Below the pieces are notes generated by a model that did not search any database, was not told the DNA's origin, and saw nothing but the letters and a program-made list of their open reading frames with translations. Shown here piece after piece: positions 42,077 to 50,705 of a stretch of DNA of 64,000 bases. The stretch is taken from positions 496,001-560,000 of the forward strand of contig NZ_VTOU01000003.1 in NCBI RefSeq assembly GCF_008274695.1, in the 5' to 3' direction. The translations under genes were made by a program, and so were the position numbers. Within the stretch, counting starts at the first letter, position 1; each line of letters begins with the position of its first letter. Source of the DNA: Sphingomonas montanisoli (GTDB lineage Bacteria; Pseudomonadota; Alphaproteobacteria; Sphingomonadales; Sphingomonadaceae).

Positions 42077-44620
42077 TCAGTAAATCCCGCCCGTGCTCTG
42101 CAGGAACTCGCTGTCGCTGTTGGCGCGCGCGGTGACCTTCTTGTCGGCGGCGATTTCCTCGCGGCGGATCGTGCGGCGCGGTTCGCTTTCGGGCTTGAAC
42201 GCTTCCCAGATCACCGACGAATAGAAGCTGTTGTCGGGCCAGGCACCGAACACGCGGCGGCCGGACTTGCGGTCGATCCGGATCATGCGGATGCCGGCAG
42301 GCGCCTGGAACGGGACGACCGGCATGTCCTTCATCGCCTTCGCCGCGAACGAGCGGAAAATCGGCGCCGCGATCGTGCCGCCCTGCGCATAGCCGCCCAT
42401 CGACCGTGGGTTGTCGTAGCCCATGTAAAGCCCGCCCACCATGTCGGCGGAGCCCCCGACGAACCAGACGTTGGTCGGGCCGGACGAGGTGCCCGTCTTG
42501 CCGAACAGCGGCCGGCCGAGATCGCGCAGCGCGGTCGCGGTGCCGCGCTGGACAACGCCTTCCATGATGTGGAGCATCTGATACGCGGTCATCGCGTCGA
42601 TCACCTGCTTCTGCCGGATCGGCGGGCGCGGCATCGCCTTGCCATTCCACCGCGGCATGTTGCAGCCTTCGCAGACGCGCTTGTCGGCGCGCCAGATCAG
42701 CTTGCCGTTGCGATCCTGCACATAGTCGATCAGCGTCGGTTGCAGCGAGCGTCCCTGATTGGCGAACATCGAATAAGCGTTGACCATCTTGATCACGGTC
42801 GTCTCACCCGCGCCCAGCGCATAGGCCAGATAGGGCGGATATTTGCCCACGCCCATCACGTCGGCGGTGTGGATCACCTTGTCCATGCCGATCTGGCTGG
42901 CGGTGCGCACGGTCATCAGGTTGCGCGATTGCTCGACGCCCCAGCGCATCGTCTGCTGCCCGGCATTGGCGCCCGAGAAATTCTTGAAGCATTTCTGGCC
43001 CAGCCGCGCCGACTGGAACACGCAGAACGGGCCATCGATGACGATCGAGGCCGGCGTCATCCCGTTGTCGAGCGCGGCGGCATAGACGAACGGCTTGAAG
43101 GTCGAACCGGGCTGCCGCTCGGCCTGTGTCGCGCGGTTGAACGAGCTGCCGCGCGCGTCCCATCCGCCCTGCATCGCCAGCACCTGCCCGGTATGCGGAT
43201 TTTCGACGACCATGCCGCCCGAAATGCGCGGGATGCTCTTGAGCGCGTAATTCTCGCCATCGCCCTTCACGACGATCACGTCGCCCGCCTTCAGGAAATC
43301 GAAGGCGCGCCCACCGACACCGGCCTTCGGCATCGTCGCGCCCCAGCTGGGCAGCGTGCCCTTGCTGCCGTCCTCGAACCCGATCTCGGCGGTCGAACCG
43401 CTGCGGGAAAGGACGACGGCCGGCTTCCAGTTCGAATAGCCCGCGCCGATGTTGGCGTTCGACAGCGCGCGCGGCCAATCGTCGCCCGACACGTCGATCT
43501 TGGTCAGTCGCCCGTTCCAGCCACGGCCGGCTTCGAACCGCGACAGACCATCGCGCAGCGCGTTTTCCGCCGCATCCTGCACCGTGCCGTTATACGACGT
43601 GCGCACCCACAGCCCGCCCGCATAGACGCTGTTCACGCCATTGTCGGCATTCTCGCCGAACCTGTCGATCAGCTGGCGGCGCACCTCTTCCATATAATAG
43701 CCGGTGACGCTGGGCTTGAGCGCGTAGCGCGGGACGATCCCCAGCGGCGCATTCGCGGCCTCCACATGCTGCGCGGCGGTGATGAAGCCGTTTTCCTCCA
43801 TCTGGCGCAGGACATAGTTGCGCCGGTCCATCGCGCGCTCGGCATGCCGTTCGACCGTATAGTTGGACGGCGCCTTCGGCAGGATCGCGAGATAGGCAAT
43901 TTCGGGGAGTGTCAGGTCGGCGACGTCCTTCGCGAAATAGGCGCGCGAGGCGGACTGCACGCCATAAGCGTTCCGGCCGAGGAAAATCTGGTTGAGGTAG
44001 ATTTCCAGGATCTGCTGCTTGGTCAGCGCGCCTTCGATGCGGAAGGCGAGGATCGCTTCGCGCACCTTGCGCGCGATCGAATAATCGTCGCCGACGATCA
44101 GGTTCTTCGCCACCTGCTGCGTGATCGTCGAACCGCCCCTGGCGCGGCGCCCCGAACCGAGCTTGGTCGTATAATCCCACACTGCGCCCGCAAGCCCGCC
44201 GAAATCGACGCCCGGATGGCTGAAGAAGGTCTTGTCCTCGGCCGACAGGAAGGCGTGGACGAGCATCGGCGGAAATTCGTCATAATTGAGCTGCACGCGC
44301 CGCTCGCGCGAGAAATCGGCGATCGGCTCGCCATCGATATCGCGGACGTTGGTCGGCAGCGGGGTCTGATAGGCGAGCAACGCGTCGGCCGAAGGAAGCC
44401 CGCGCGCGAACAGGAACCAGATCGCGACCCAGCCGATCAGCGCGGTCCACAACAGATAGCCGGTCCACCGCCAGCTGCGGACCCCCCACAGGAAACGCAC
44501 CTGATCGCGCCAAACGGGCAACGGATTGCGAAGGGTCGGCAGGCGGCTCACGGGCTCGGCTCTAGCGAGGGACGGGGCTGCTGGGAAGGGTTCGAACGGC
44601 GATACCGCCGCGCCTATCAC
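42077..44620 (-). CDS. mrcA: Penicillin-binding protein 1A
   Basis: 847 residues with one membrane helix near residue 60, then the GT51 glycosyltransferase (EDKTFFSHPGVDFGG, GGSTITQQVAKN) and the transpeptidase: SxxK in QPGSTFKPF, SxN in QSRNL, KTG in GKTGTSSG. It builds peptidoglycan strands in the periplasm. The open frame begins at a GTG (44620) overlapping the methyltransferase stop; a later GTG at 44551 is also possible, and neither has a strong ribosome site. The upstream gene may have displaced the original start region. Confidence 0.93.
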   Translation of the reverse strand: MIGAAVSPFEPFPAAPSLARAEPVSRLPTLRNPLPVWRDQVRFLWGVRSWRWTGYLLWTALIGWVAIWFLFARGLPSADALLAYQTPLPTNVRDIDGEPIADFSRERRVQLNYDEFPPMLVHAFLSAEDKTFFSHPGVDFGGLAGAVWDYTTKLGSGRRARGGSTITQQVAKNLIVGDDYSIARKVREAILAFRIEGALTKQQILEIYLNQIFLGRNAYGVQSASRAYFAKDVADLTLPEIAYLAILPKAPSNYTVERHAERAMDRRNYVLRQMEENGFITAAQHVEAANAPLGIVPRYALKPSVTGYYMEEVRRQLIDRFGENADNGVNSVYAGGLWVRTSYNGTVQDAAENALRDGLSRFEAGRGWNGRLTKIDVSGDDWPRALSNANIGAGYSNWKPAVVLSRSGSTAEIGFEDGSKGTLPSWGATMPKAGVGGRAFDFLKAGDVIVVKGDGENYALKSIPRISGGMVVENPHTGQVLAMQGGWDARGSSFNRATQAERQPGSTFKPFVYAAALDNGMTPASIVIDGPFCVFQSARLGQKCFKNFSGANAGQQTMRWGVEQSRNLMTVRTASQIGMDKVIHTADVMGVGKYPPYLAYALGAGETTVIKMVNAYSMFANQGRSLQPTLIDYVQDRNGKLIWRADKRVCEGCNMPRWNGKAMPRPPIRQKQVIDAMTAYQMLHIMEGVVQRGTATALRDLGRPLFGKTGTSSGPTNVWFVGGSADMVGGLYMGYDNPRSMGGYAQGGTIAAPIFRSFAAKAMKDMPVVPFQAPAGIRMIRIDRKSGRRVFGAWPDNSFYSSVIWEAFKPESEPRRTIRREEIAADKKVTARANSDSEFLQSTGGIY

Positions 44621-45357
44621 GCATCACTGGGCATGTCGGCCCCGTGCCAAGCTGACTCATAGTCGCCCTGTTGAGGCCACGACCGAAATGGCAAAATGGC
44701 CGCAATCTTGGTCGCAACATATACGAGATCGATAGCGTGGCTGGTGTGTCCGTATTCGTTACGGCTTCCCTCAGCACCGCGGTCAAACATTTGCACCAGC
44801 CTTTTCGTGCCGTCCAAACCGGCGAGAAAAACGCCGTTAACTTCAAAACCATTTCGCTGCTGGAAAACACGAAAAGGCAATTCGGGGCCAAATTGATAAA
44901 ATCCATGCCCAAGCCAGTTATTGGATGGGGTGACCGATATTATTCGGCCGGAAACGGCAAGGAAGTTCATCATATTTGCCAAAGCCTGCGGTACGTTGAA
45001 AATATGCTCGAGCGATCCTCCGTCGAGCAATGTGTCAAACGTTTCGAAATACCGGCGCGGAATAGGATCGTTCATATCCCACAACAATGCAGCGCCTTCA
45101 TAATCTGAATTATCACATGTGATCACTTCGGTAGCGCCGAGAGCAGGCAACAACGCTTCGTCGGCATACTGCGTGTCTGCGATAATTTTTCTATATGATT
45201 CGGTGATGCCTGCCTCTTCCAGCATCCGGTTGGCCTCAGCTTCTTCGTTCAGAGTAATATACAGGCCTTGGCGGCCAATCTGTATGGTCCGACCGAGCCC
45301 ATCGCGACCAGCGCGCCCGCGGAGTAGTCCGTCTAGTGTTGGAAGGCCGATCCCCAT
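44617..45357 (-). CDS. SAM-dependent methyltransferase-like protein (AT-richer, probably transferred)
   Basis: 246 residues. The core LDGGSLEHIFNVPQALANMMNFLAVSGRIISVTPSNNWLGHGFYQFGPELPFRVF is the pattern of class I methyltransferase relatives found in polysaccharide clusters (no obvious D-x-G-x-G at the start). The DNA here (about 44620-45400) is visibly poorer in G+C than its neighbours and uses codons unlike them. It is inserted between a DsbA-like gene and mrcA, so it was probably acquired laterally. ATG 45357 has GGGGAAG upstream. The substrate could be a sugar. Confidence 0.72.
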   Translation of the reverse strand: MGIGLPTLDGLLRGRAGRDGLGRTIQIGRQGLYITLNEEAEANRMLEEAGITESYRKIIADTQYADEALLPALGATEVITCDNSDYEGAALLWDMNDPIPRRYFETFDTLLDGGSLEHIFNVPQALANMMNFLAVSGRIISVTPSNNWLGHGFYQFGPELPFRVFQQRNGFEVNGVFLAGLDGTKRLVQMFDRGAEGSRNEYGHTSHAIDLVYVATKIAAILPFRSWPQQGDYESAWHGADMPSDA

Positions 45358-45394
45358 ATTTTTACTTCCCCGAAAATTTTGCTGCCAATTCGAG

Positions 45395-46144
45395 CTAACT
45401 CTTACGCGCCTTCGCCACCGCGGCCTTGAGCGCGTCATAGCCGACCGCGCCTTTCAGCACCTGGCCGCCAATCACGAAGGTCGGCGTCGCGATGCCGCTG
45501 TCATCGATCTCGCCGGCCAGCGTCAGGTTGTTTCGGATTTCGGCGGCGACCGAGGGGCTCGCCATATCCGTCCGGGCGCGGGCGACATCGACGCCGCTCG
45601 CCTTCAGCGCATCGATCACGCGGCCTTCGTCGGGCCGACCGGCCGCGAACATGCGACTGTGGAAGTCGCGATATTTGCCCTGCAGTGCAGCCGCGAGCGC
45701 GCCACGCGCGGCGACGTCGCTGCCCGGGCCAAGGATCGGAATCTCGCGCCAGACGAGCTTCACGTCCTTGTTGTCGGCAACCAGCCGGGCGACGTCGGCG
45801 ATGCTCGCGCGGCAATAGCCGCAGGCATAATCGGAGAACATCGCGACGACGATCTTGCCGTCTTCCGCCCCCATCCATGCACCGGCGAACGGCTTTTCAA
45901 GCGCGGCCTTGTTGCGTTGATAGGCATCGGCCGACTGTTTGTCGCGCAGCCGTTCGATCGCCTCGGGGATGATCTCGGGATGGGCGAGGATATACTCGCG
46001 CACCACCGCCTCGATCGCCGCCTTGTCGCGCGCGGGCAGCGACGCGGCCGGGTTGCTCGACGGGGCGAGAGTCGCCGCAACCGCGATCGAAGCGGCAAGG
46101 CCGGCGGTTGCGGCGAAGATGGTCCAGCGGTGACGACGTAACAT
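45395..46144 (-). CDS. DsbA-family thioredoxin-fold protein (periplasmic)
   Basis: 249 residues: N-terminal membrane helix (RRHRWTIFAATAGLAASIAVAATLA), then thioredoxin-fold with the active-site CGYC (SDYACGYCRASI). The sequence resembles the DsbA/DsbG-like COG1651 group; the VREYILAHPEIIPEAIERL helix is common there. It forms disulfide bonds or isomerises them in the periplasm. It starts 11 bases after the M48 stop, so both are in one operon. The cis-Pro loop (GIATPTFVIGG) is present. Confidence 0.87.
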   Translation of the reverse strand: MLRRHRWTIFAATAGLAASIAVAATLAPSSNPAASLPARDKAAIEAVVREYILAHPEIIPEAIERLRDKQSADAYQRNKAALEKPFAGAWMGAEDGKIVVAMFSDYACGYCRASIADVARLVADNKDVKLVWREIPILGPGSDVAARGALAAALQGKYRDFHSRMFAAGRPDEGRVIDALKASGVDVARARTDMASPSVAAEIRNNLTLAGEIDDSGIATPTFVIGGQVLKGAVGYDALKAAVAKARKS

Positions 46145-46155
46145 TTCGAGATCGA

Positions 46156-47535
46156 TCAACGCCGTTTCCTGTCCTGGGCCGCCGATCGCGCGGAGAGCGC
46201 GATATCTTCCGCCCGGATATAGTCGGATGTGCCGCGCGGGATACCCTGCATCGCGGCCTCGGCGCTTGATTGCGCGAGCCGCTCCTGCCCGATCAGCGCA
46301 TAACGCTCGGCGGTGGCGAGCCGCGCGCGGGGCTCGTCGCCCAGCCCCGCATAGACGCTGCCCAGCGTGTACCAGGCGAACGGATTCTCGCGGTCGCGCG
46401 ACACCGAGACCTTGAGCACATCGCGCGCCTCCTTGAGATTTTCGCGATCCTCGGTCGCGAGCAGCGCGTGGCCGAGCAGGGCCGAGATCATCGGCGCATT
46501 GCGCGACCCGGCGACCGCCTGCCGCAGAGGCGCCAGCGCCTCCTTCGGCTTGCCCGATTCGAGCAGGATCTGGCCCTTGAGCTCGAGGAAATAGGGATCG
46601 TTGGGTTTGGCCGCGACCAGCTTGTCCGCCTCCTCGACCGCCTTGTCGGGATAGGCGCCACGGTGCCACGCATAGGCCCGCGCATAATGCGCGTAGATGC
46701 TCTGATCCTTCTCGGGATATTTGCGCAGCGCGGTCGTCGGATCGTCCATATAGCCGATCAGCTTGGCTTTCACGCGCTTGAACCCTTCCTCGAGCGCAGG
46801 ATCGGTAGCCTTGTTGTAAGCGGCCGAGCGCATGATGTCGCCGCGCAGATTTTCCTCGCGATCGCCCGACATCGGGTGGGTCTGCATGAAGGGATCGACG
46901 GTGGCGTAGGTGGAGGCGTAGCGGAACTCCTCCTTGCGCAGCTTCTGGAAGAAACTGAGCATCCCCTTGCCCGAGATACCCGCCTTGTCGAGAAAGCCCG
47001 AACCGGCGGCATCCGCACTCGATTCCTGCGTGCGCGAGAAAGCGAGATATTTGCCGAGTGCGGCCTGCTGCCCCGCCATCATCGCGGCCATGCCGGCATC
47101 GCCCGCACCCGCCGCCATCGCGGCGGCGCCGACGAGCAACGAGAGCAGCGTGATGCCCGTCGCCGCCTTGGCACCCTCCGCACCGCGAATGACGTGACCG
47201 CCGGTGATGTGGCCCAGTTCGTGCGCGATGACGCCCTGGACCTCGTTGGTGGTATCGGCGGCTTCGATCAGCCCGCTGTGAATATAGACGACCTGCCCGC
47301 CCGCGACGAAGGCATTGATCGATTTGTCACCGATCAGGACGACGTCGACATTGGATGGCTGAAGGCCCGCCGCGGCGATGATCGGCGACGATATGTCCTT
47401 GAGCCAGGCTTCGGTCTCGGTATCGCGCAGCACGCTCTGCGCGGCGACCGGCTGGGCTGCGAGGCCGAGCGACACGAACGTCGCGACGGCGAAGCGAGCA
47501 AGTGGCTTACGCCAGGCGAACGAGAACAGCCCCAT
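46156..47535 (-). CDS. M48 metalloprotease with TPR repeats (BepA/YfgC-like)
   Basis: About 459 residues: signal peptide (FAVATFVSLGLAAQPVAAQ), then M48 zinc protease with HELGH in IAHELGHITGGH (about residue 120) and the ED-rich partner (SSADAAGSGFL), and C-terminal TPR repeats. BepA checks outer-membrane protein assembly and degrades misassembled LptD/BamA. It is followed by the DsbA-like gene, a logical pair because LptD needs disulfides. Start ATG 47535. Confidence 0.88.
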   Translation of the reverse strand: MGLFSFAWRKPLARFAVATFVSLGLAAQPVAAQSVLRDTETEAWLKDISSPIIAAAGLQPSNVDVVLIGDKSINAFVAGGQVVYIHSGLIEAADTTNEVQGVIAHELGHITGGHVIRGAEGAKAATGITLLSLLVGAAAMAAGAGDAGMAAMMAGQQAALGKYLAFSRTQESSADAAGSGFLDKAGISGKGMLSFFQKLRKEEFRYASTYATVDPFMQTHPMSGDREENLRGDIMRSAAYNKATDPALEEGFKRVKAKLIGYMDDPTTALRKYPEKDQSIYAHYARAYAWHRGAYPDKAVEEADKLVAAKPNDPYFLELKGQILLESGKPKEALAPLRQAVAGSRNAPMISALLGHALLATEDRENLKEARDVLKVSVSRDRENPFAWYTLGSVYAGLGDEPRARLATAERYALIGQERLAQSSAEAAMQGIPRGTSDYIRAEDIALSARSAAQDRKRR

Positions 47536-47578
47536 GCTACGCCCTTTCACCCACCCGCACTGAACAGGCGATGAAGCC

Positions 47579-47609
47579 GCGGCCGGGCGCCGCAAAGCTG
47601 CCCGGCCGC
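47579..47609 (-). terminator. Hairpin after RNase E
   Basis: GCGGCCGGGC (47579-47588) and GCCCGGCCGC (47600-47609) pair perfectly over 10 bases around an 11-base loop, between the rne stop and the M48 start. The following bases are only moderately T-rich. A likely terminator for rne on the minus strand. Confidence 0.6.
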
Positions 47610-47619
47610 GTCATCATCG

Positions 47620-50250
47620 TCAGGCGCCGAAGGTCCGCTGCCACCAGCCGCGACGCGGCGGATCGTTGGGATCCTCCTCGGCAGCCGGTTCGACCGGGGC
47701 CGGAGCCTCGGGAGCCTGCTCCGCCGCAGTTTCGGGCACCGACGGCGCCTCGATCTCGACCGGAGCTTCGGCGGCAGTCGCCGCCTTGCGACGGGCGCGC
47801 TTCGGCTTGGCCGGAGCCTCCTCGGCAACGGGTGCGGCCTCGACGACCGGAACCGACGGTTCGACGATCTCGACCGGCGCGTCGGCCGCTACGGCCTTGC
47901 GACGGCCGCGCTTCGGCTTGGCGGGAGCTTCCTCGGCGGCAGGCTCGGCAGGTGCCTCGGCAGCGGGTTCGGCTGCCACCTCGACCACCGGCTCGGCCGT
48001 CTTGCGGGCACGCGGACGACGACGGCCCTTGGGCGCAGCCTCCTCTTCGACCACGACGGGCGCTTCGACGGCTTGGACGGGCTCAACGGCTTCGGGCTCG
48101 GCCGCGACCGGCTGACCTTCGACCGCTTCCGCTTCGCCCTCGGCAGGCGCATCGCCATTGCCACCGCGACGACGACCGCGACGACCACGACGACGACGAC
48201 CACGGCGCTCGCCATTTTCTTCGCCCTCGGCGGCCGGCGCGGCTTCAAAGCCCTCGGCTTCGCCCTCTTCGCCTTCTTCGGCGTCGCCTTCGCCGGCTTC
48301 GGCCTCGACACCCTCGCCATTTGTCTCCTGATCGCGGCGACCGCCACGACGGCGACGGCGACGGCCACGACCGCGACCGCGGCCTTCGCGGCCTTCTTCG
48401 CGCTCGCCGGTCTCGGCGACTTCTTCCTCGTCCTCTTCCTCGATCTCGTCCTCGATGATCTCCTCATCATCATCTTCGTCGATGATGATCGGCAAGGCCG
48501 GGATCTTCGGTGCGTGCGTCGGGGGCGGGCCGCCGGCCTCGACCGTCATCCGCGCGCCTTCCAGCGTGCCGTCCGACAGGACTTCGATCAGGACGCCATA
48601 ACGATCCTCGATCTCGCTGATCTCGGCGCGCTTGCGGTTGAGGACGTAGAGCGCAGCCTCCTGGCTGGCGCGCAGCAGCAGGCGCGAACCGCGACCACGC
48701 GCAGCCTCGTCCTCCAGCATGCGCAGTGCCGAAAGGCCCGCCGACGATGCGGTGCGGACCAGGCCGGTGCCTTCGCAATGCGGGCACTGGCGGGTCGATG
48801 CCTCGAGCACGCCGGTGCGCAGCCGCTGGCGGCTCATCTCGAACAGCCCGAAGCTGGAGATGCGGCCCACCTGGATGCGGGCGCGATCGTTCTTCAGCGC
48901 CTCCTTCATCGCCTTTTCGACCTTACGGACGTTGGAGCCATGCTCCATGTCGATGAAGTCGATGACGACGAGGCCGGCCATGTCGCGCAGACGCAACTGG
49001 CGCGCAATTTCGTGCGCGGCCTCCAGGTTGGTCGCGGTCGCGGTCTGCTCGATATTATGCTCGCGCGTCGAACGGCCGGAATTGATGTCGATCGACACCA
49101 GGGCCTCGGTCGGGTTGATCACCAGATAGCCGCCCGACTTCAACTGGACGAGCGGCTGGTACATCGCCGCCAGCTGATCCTCGACGCCAAACCGCTGGAA
49201 CAGCGGCACCGCATCGGCATAGGCCACCATCTTCTTGGTGTGGCTGGGCATCAGCAGCTTCATGAAGGCGCGGGCCTGGCGATAGCCGTCCTCGCCCTCG
49301 ACGATCACCTCGTCGATGTCCTTGTTGTAGATGTCGCGGATCGCGCGCTTGATCAGGTCGCTGTCGCCATAGATCAGCGCAGGCGCGCTCGATCCCAGCG
49401 TGTTTTCGCGGATCTCGTCCCACAGGCGGGCGAGATAATCGAAGTCGCGCTTGATCTCGGCCTTGGTGCGCTGGAGCCCGGCGGTGCGGACGATGCAGCC
49501 CATCGTGCGCGGCAGGTTCAGCTCGGCCATGATGGTCTTCAGGCGCTTGCGATCGGCCGCGTTCGAGATTTTGCGCGAGATGCCGCCGCCATGCGACGTG
49601 TTCGGCATCAGCACGCAGTAACGGCCGGCGAGCGACAAATAGGTCGTCAGCGCCGCGCCCTTGTTGCCGCGCTCTTCCTTCACGACCTGAACCAGCAGCA
49701 CCTGACGGCGGCGGATCACGTCCTGAATCTTGTAGCGGCGGCGCAGGTTCATGCGCTTCTGGCGAAGATTCTCCACGGCTTCGTCGCTGCCGCCGGTCGA
49801 CTGCGGCTTGGGCGCCGGACGGTCTTCGTCGTCCTCGCCCACGTCTTCGCGGGTCTCGTGGCCGCCATCGTCCTCATAACGTTCGACGTCGGTTTCGGAC
49901 GGCTCCTCGCCGTCGTCATAATCCTCGTCCTCGCGGGCGCGCAGCGCCTCTTCCTCGGCGGCGTGCTCGGCCTCTTCGCGGAGCAGCGCCTCGCGATCCT
50001 CCTTGGGGATCTGATAATAATCGGGGTGGATTTCGCTGAAGGCGAGGAAGCCGTGGCGATTGCCGCCATAATCAACGAAGGCCGCCTGCAGCGACGGTTC
50101 GACGCGCGTTACCTTGGCGAGATAGATATTACCCTTGAGCTGCTTGCGTTCGGCAGACTCAAAGTCAAATTCCTCGATGCGGTTCCCCTTGACGACGGCC
50201 ACGCGGGTTTCCTCCCGGTGGCGCGCGTCGATCAACATGCGGGTTGTCAT
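47620..50250 (-). CDS. rne: Ribonuclease E (Rne/Rng family)
   Basis: 876 residues. The S1 domain (GNIYLAKVTRVEPSLQAAFVDYGGNRHGFL) is interrupted by an acidic insert (about residues 85-170) typical of alphaproteobacteria. The DNase I-like catalytic part has DINSGR and DFIDM (metal-binding Asp), and the Zn-link CPHCEGTG. The C-terminal third is low-complexity Ala/Glu/Pro/Arg, with two near-repeats around APAKPKR-RRKA. It starts mRNA decay and rRNA/tRNA processing and scaffolds the degradosome. Start ATG 50250, GGAG upstream. A terminator hairpin is after the stop. Confidence 0.96.
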   Translation of the reverse strand: MTTRMLIDARHREETRVAVVKGNRIEEFDFESAERKQLKGNIYLAKVTRVEPSLQAAFVDYGGNRHGFLAFSEIHPDYYQIPKEDREALLREEAEHAAEEEALRAREDEDYDDGEEPSETDVERYEDDGGHETREDVGEDDEDRPAPKPQSTGGSDEAVENLRQKRMNLRRRYKIQDVIRRRQVLLVQVVKEERGNKGAALTTYLSLAGRYCVLMPNTSHGGGISRKISNAADRKRLKTIMAELNLPRTMGCIVRTAGLQRTKAEIKRDFDYLARLWDEIRENTLGSSAPALIYGDSDLIKRAIRDIYNKDIDEVIVEGEDGYRQARAFMKLLMPSHTKKMVAYADAVPLFQRFGVEDQLAAMYQPLVQLKSGGYLVINPTEALVSIDINSGRSTREHNIEQTATATNLEAAHEIARQLRLRDMAGLVVIDFIDMEHGSNVRKVEKAMKEALKNDRARIQVGRISSFGLFEMSRQRLRTGVLEASTRQCPHCEGTGLVRTASSAGLSALRMLEDEAARGRGSRLLLRASQEAALYVLNRKRAEISEIEDRYGVLIEVLSDGTLEGARMTVEAGGPPPTHAPKIPALPIIIDEDDDEEIIEDEIEEEDEEEVAETGEREEGREGRGRGRGRRRRRRGGRRDQETNGEGVEAEAGEGDAEEGEEGEAEGFEAAPAAEGEENGERRGRRRRGRRGRRRGGNGDAPAEGEAEAVEGQPVAAEPEAVEPVQAVEAPVVVEEEAAPKGRRRPRARKTAEPVVEVAAEPAAEAPAEPAAEEAPAKPKRGRRKAVAADAPVEIVEPSVPVVEAAPVAEEAPAKPKRARRKAATAAEAPVEIEAPSVPETAAEQAPEAPAPVEPAAEEDPNDPPRRGWWQRTFGA

Positions 50251-50705
50251 TTAATGGTCTCCAGGCGCGCGGGCCGGCAAGGCCGCCCGTCGGCGCACAA
50301 TGTGTAGAAAAAAGTGGATCGATGCGCGGAAGCGCCGCAACGGCGGCTCGCATCATCGAAGTGACGTGAAACAGATTCGCAGCCGTCGCAGGGTCATTTC
50401 CGACGCGGTGCGCCGGAATGAAGGCCTCGCCCCACGCGCCGACGCTGTCGCGTCGGTCGTGGCGGTAAGGCGAAAAATAACCCATGCGATCGTCAACCTA
50501 TTGTGCGGACTACCGGAAAGGCACCCGCCACGGGCCGGCCGGGATATCGTGCCGCGCTTCACTGTGCGGCGTCCCGGGATCGGACAAACTGTGCTAGCAC
50601 CCGATCCCAACGCCCGCAACCCAAAGCGAACTATGGACAAAGGCGGGGGCGAAAGGGTTAAAGGGCGAGCGGCTCCATAGACGGGCCGGGTTGCGGGACG
50701 GATAG
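50251..50705. other. Long divergent intergenic region upstream of rne and the amidase
   Basis: 455 bases without a supported gene. It must hold the rne leader and promoter (E. coli rne is self-regulated through its 5' UTR; this is unproved here) and the amidase promoter. A nested palindrome GGGATCGG (50576-50583), GTGCTAGCAC (50591-50600) and CCGATCCC (50601-50608) is the strongest structure seen. A GC hairpin is also near 50320. Confidence 0.5.
50576..50608 (+). promoter_or_regulatory. Nested palindrome upstream of the amidase
   Basis: GGGATCGG ... CCGATCCC, 8-bp perfect inverted arms, enclosing a perfect 10-base palindrome GTGCTAGCAC. It lies about 100 bases upstream of the amidase start. 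It looks like an operator or structured leader. Confidence 0.4.

Noticed and set aside
42047-44662. Long plus-strand frame opposite mrcA (also frames opposite polA at 3020-4639 and rne at 48073-50307)
   Set aside because: High GC content opens long antisense frames; their composition is repetitive and Arg/His/Asp-rich with no known domains, while the other strand has clear homologues.
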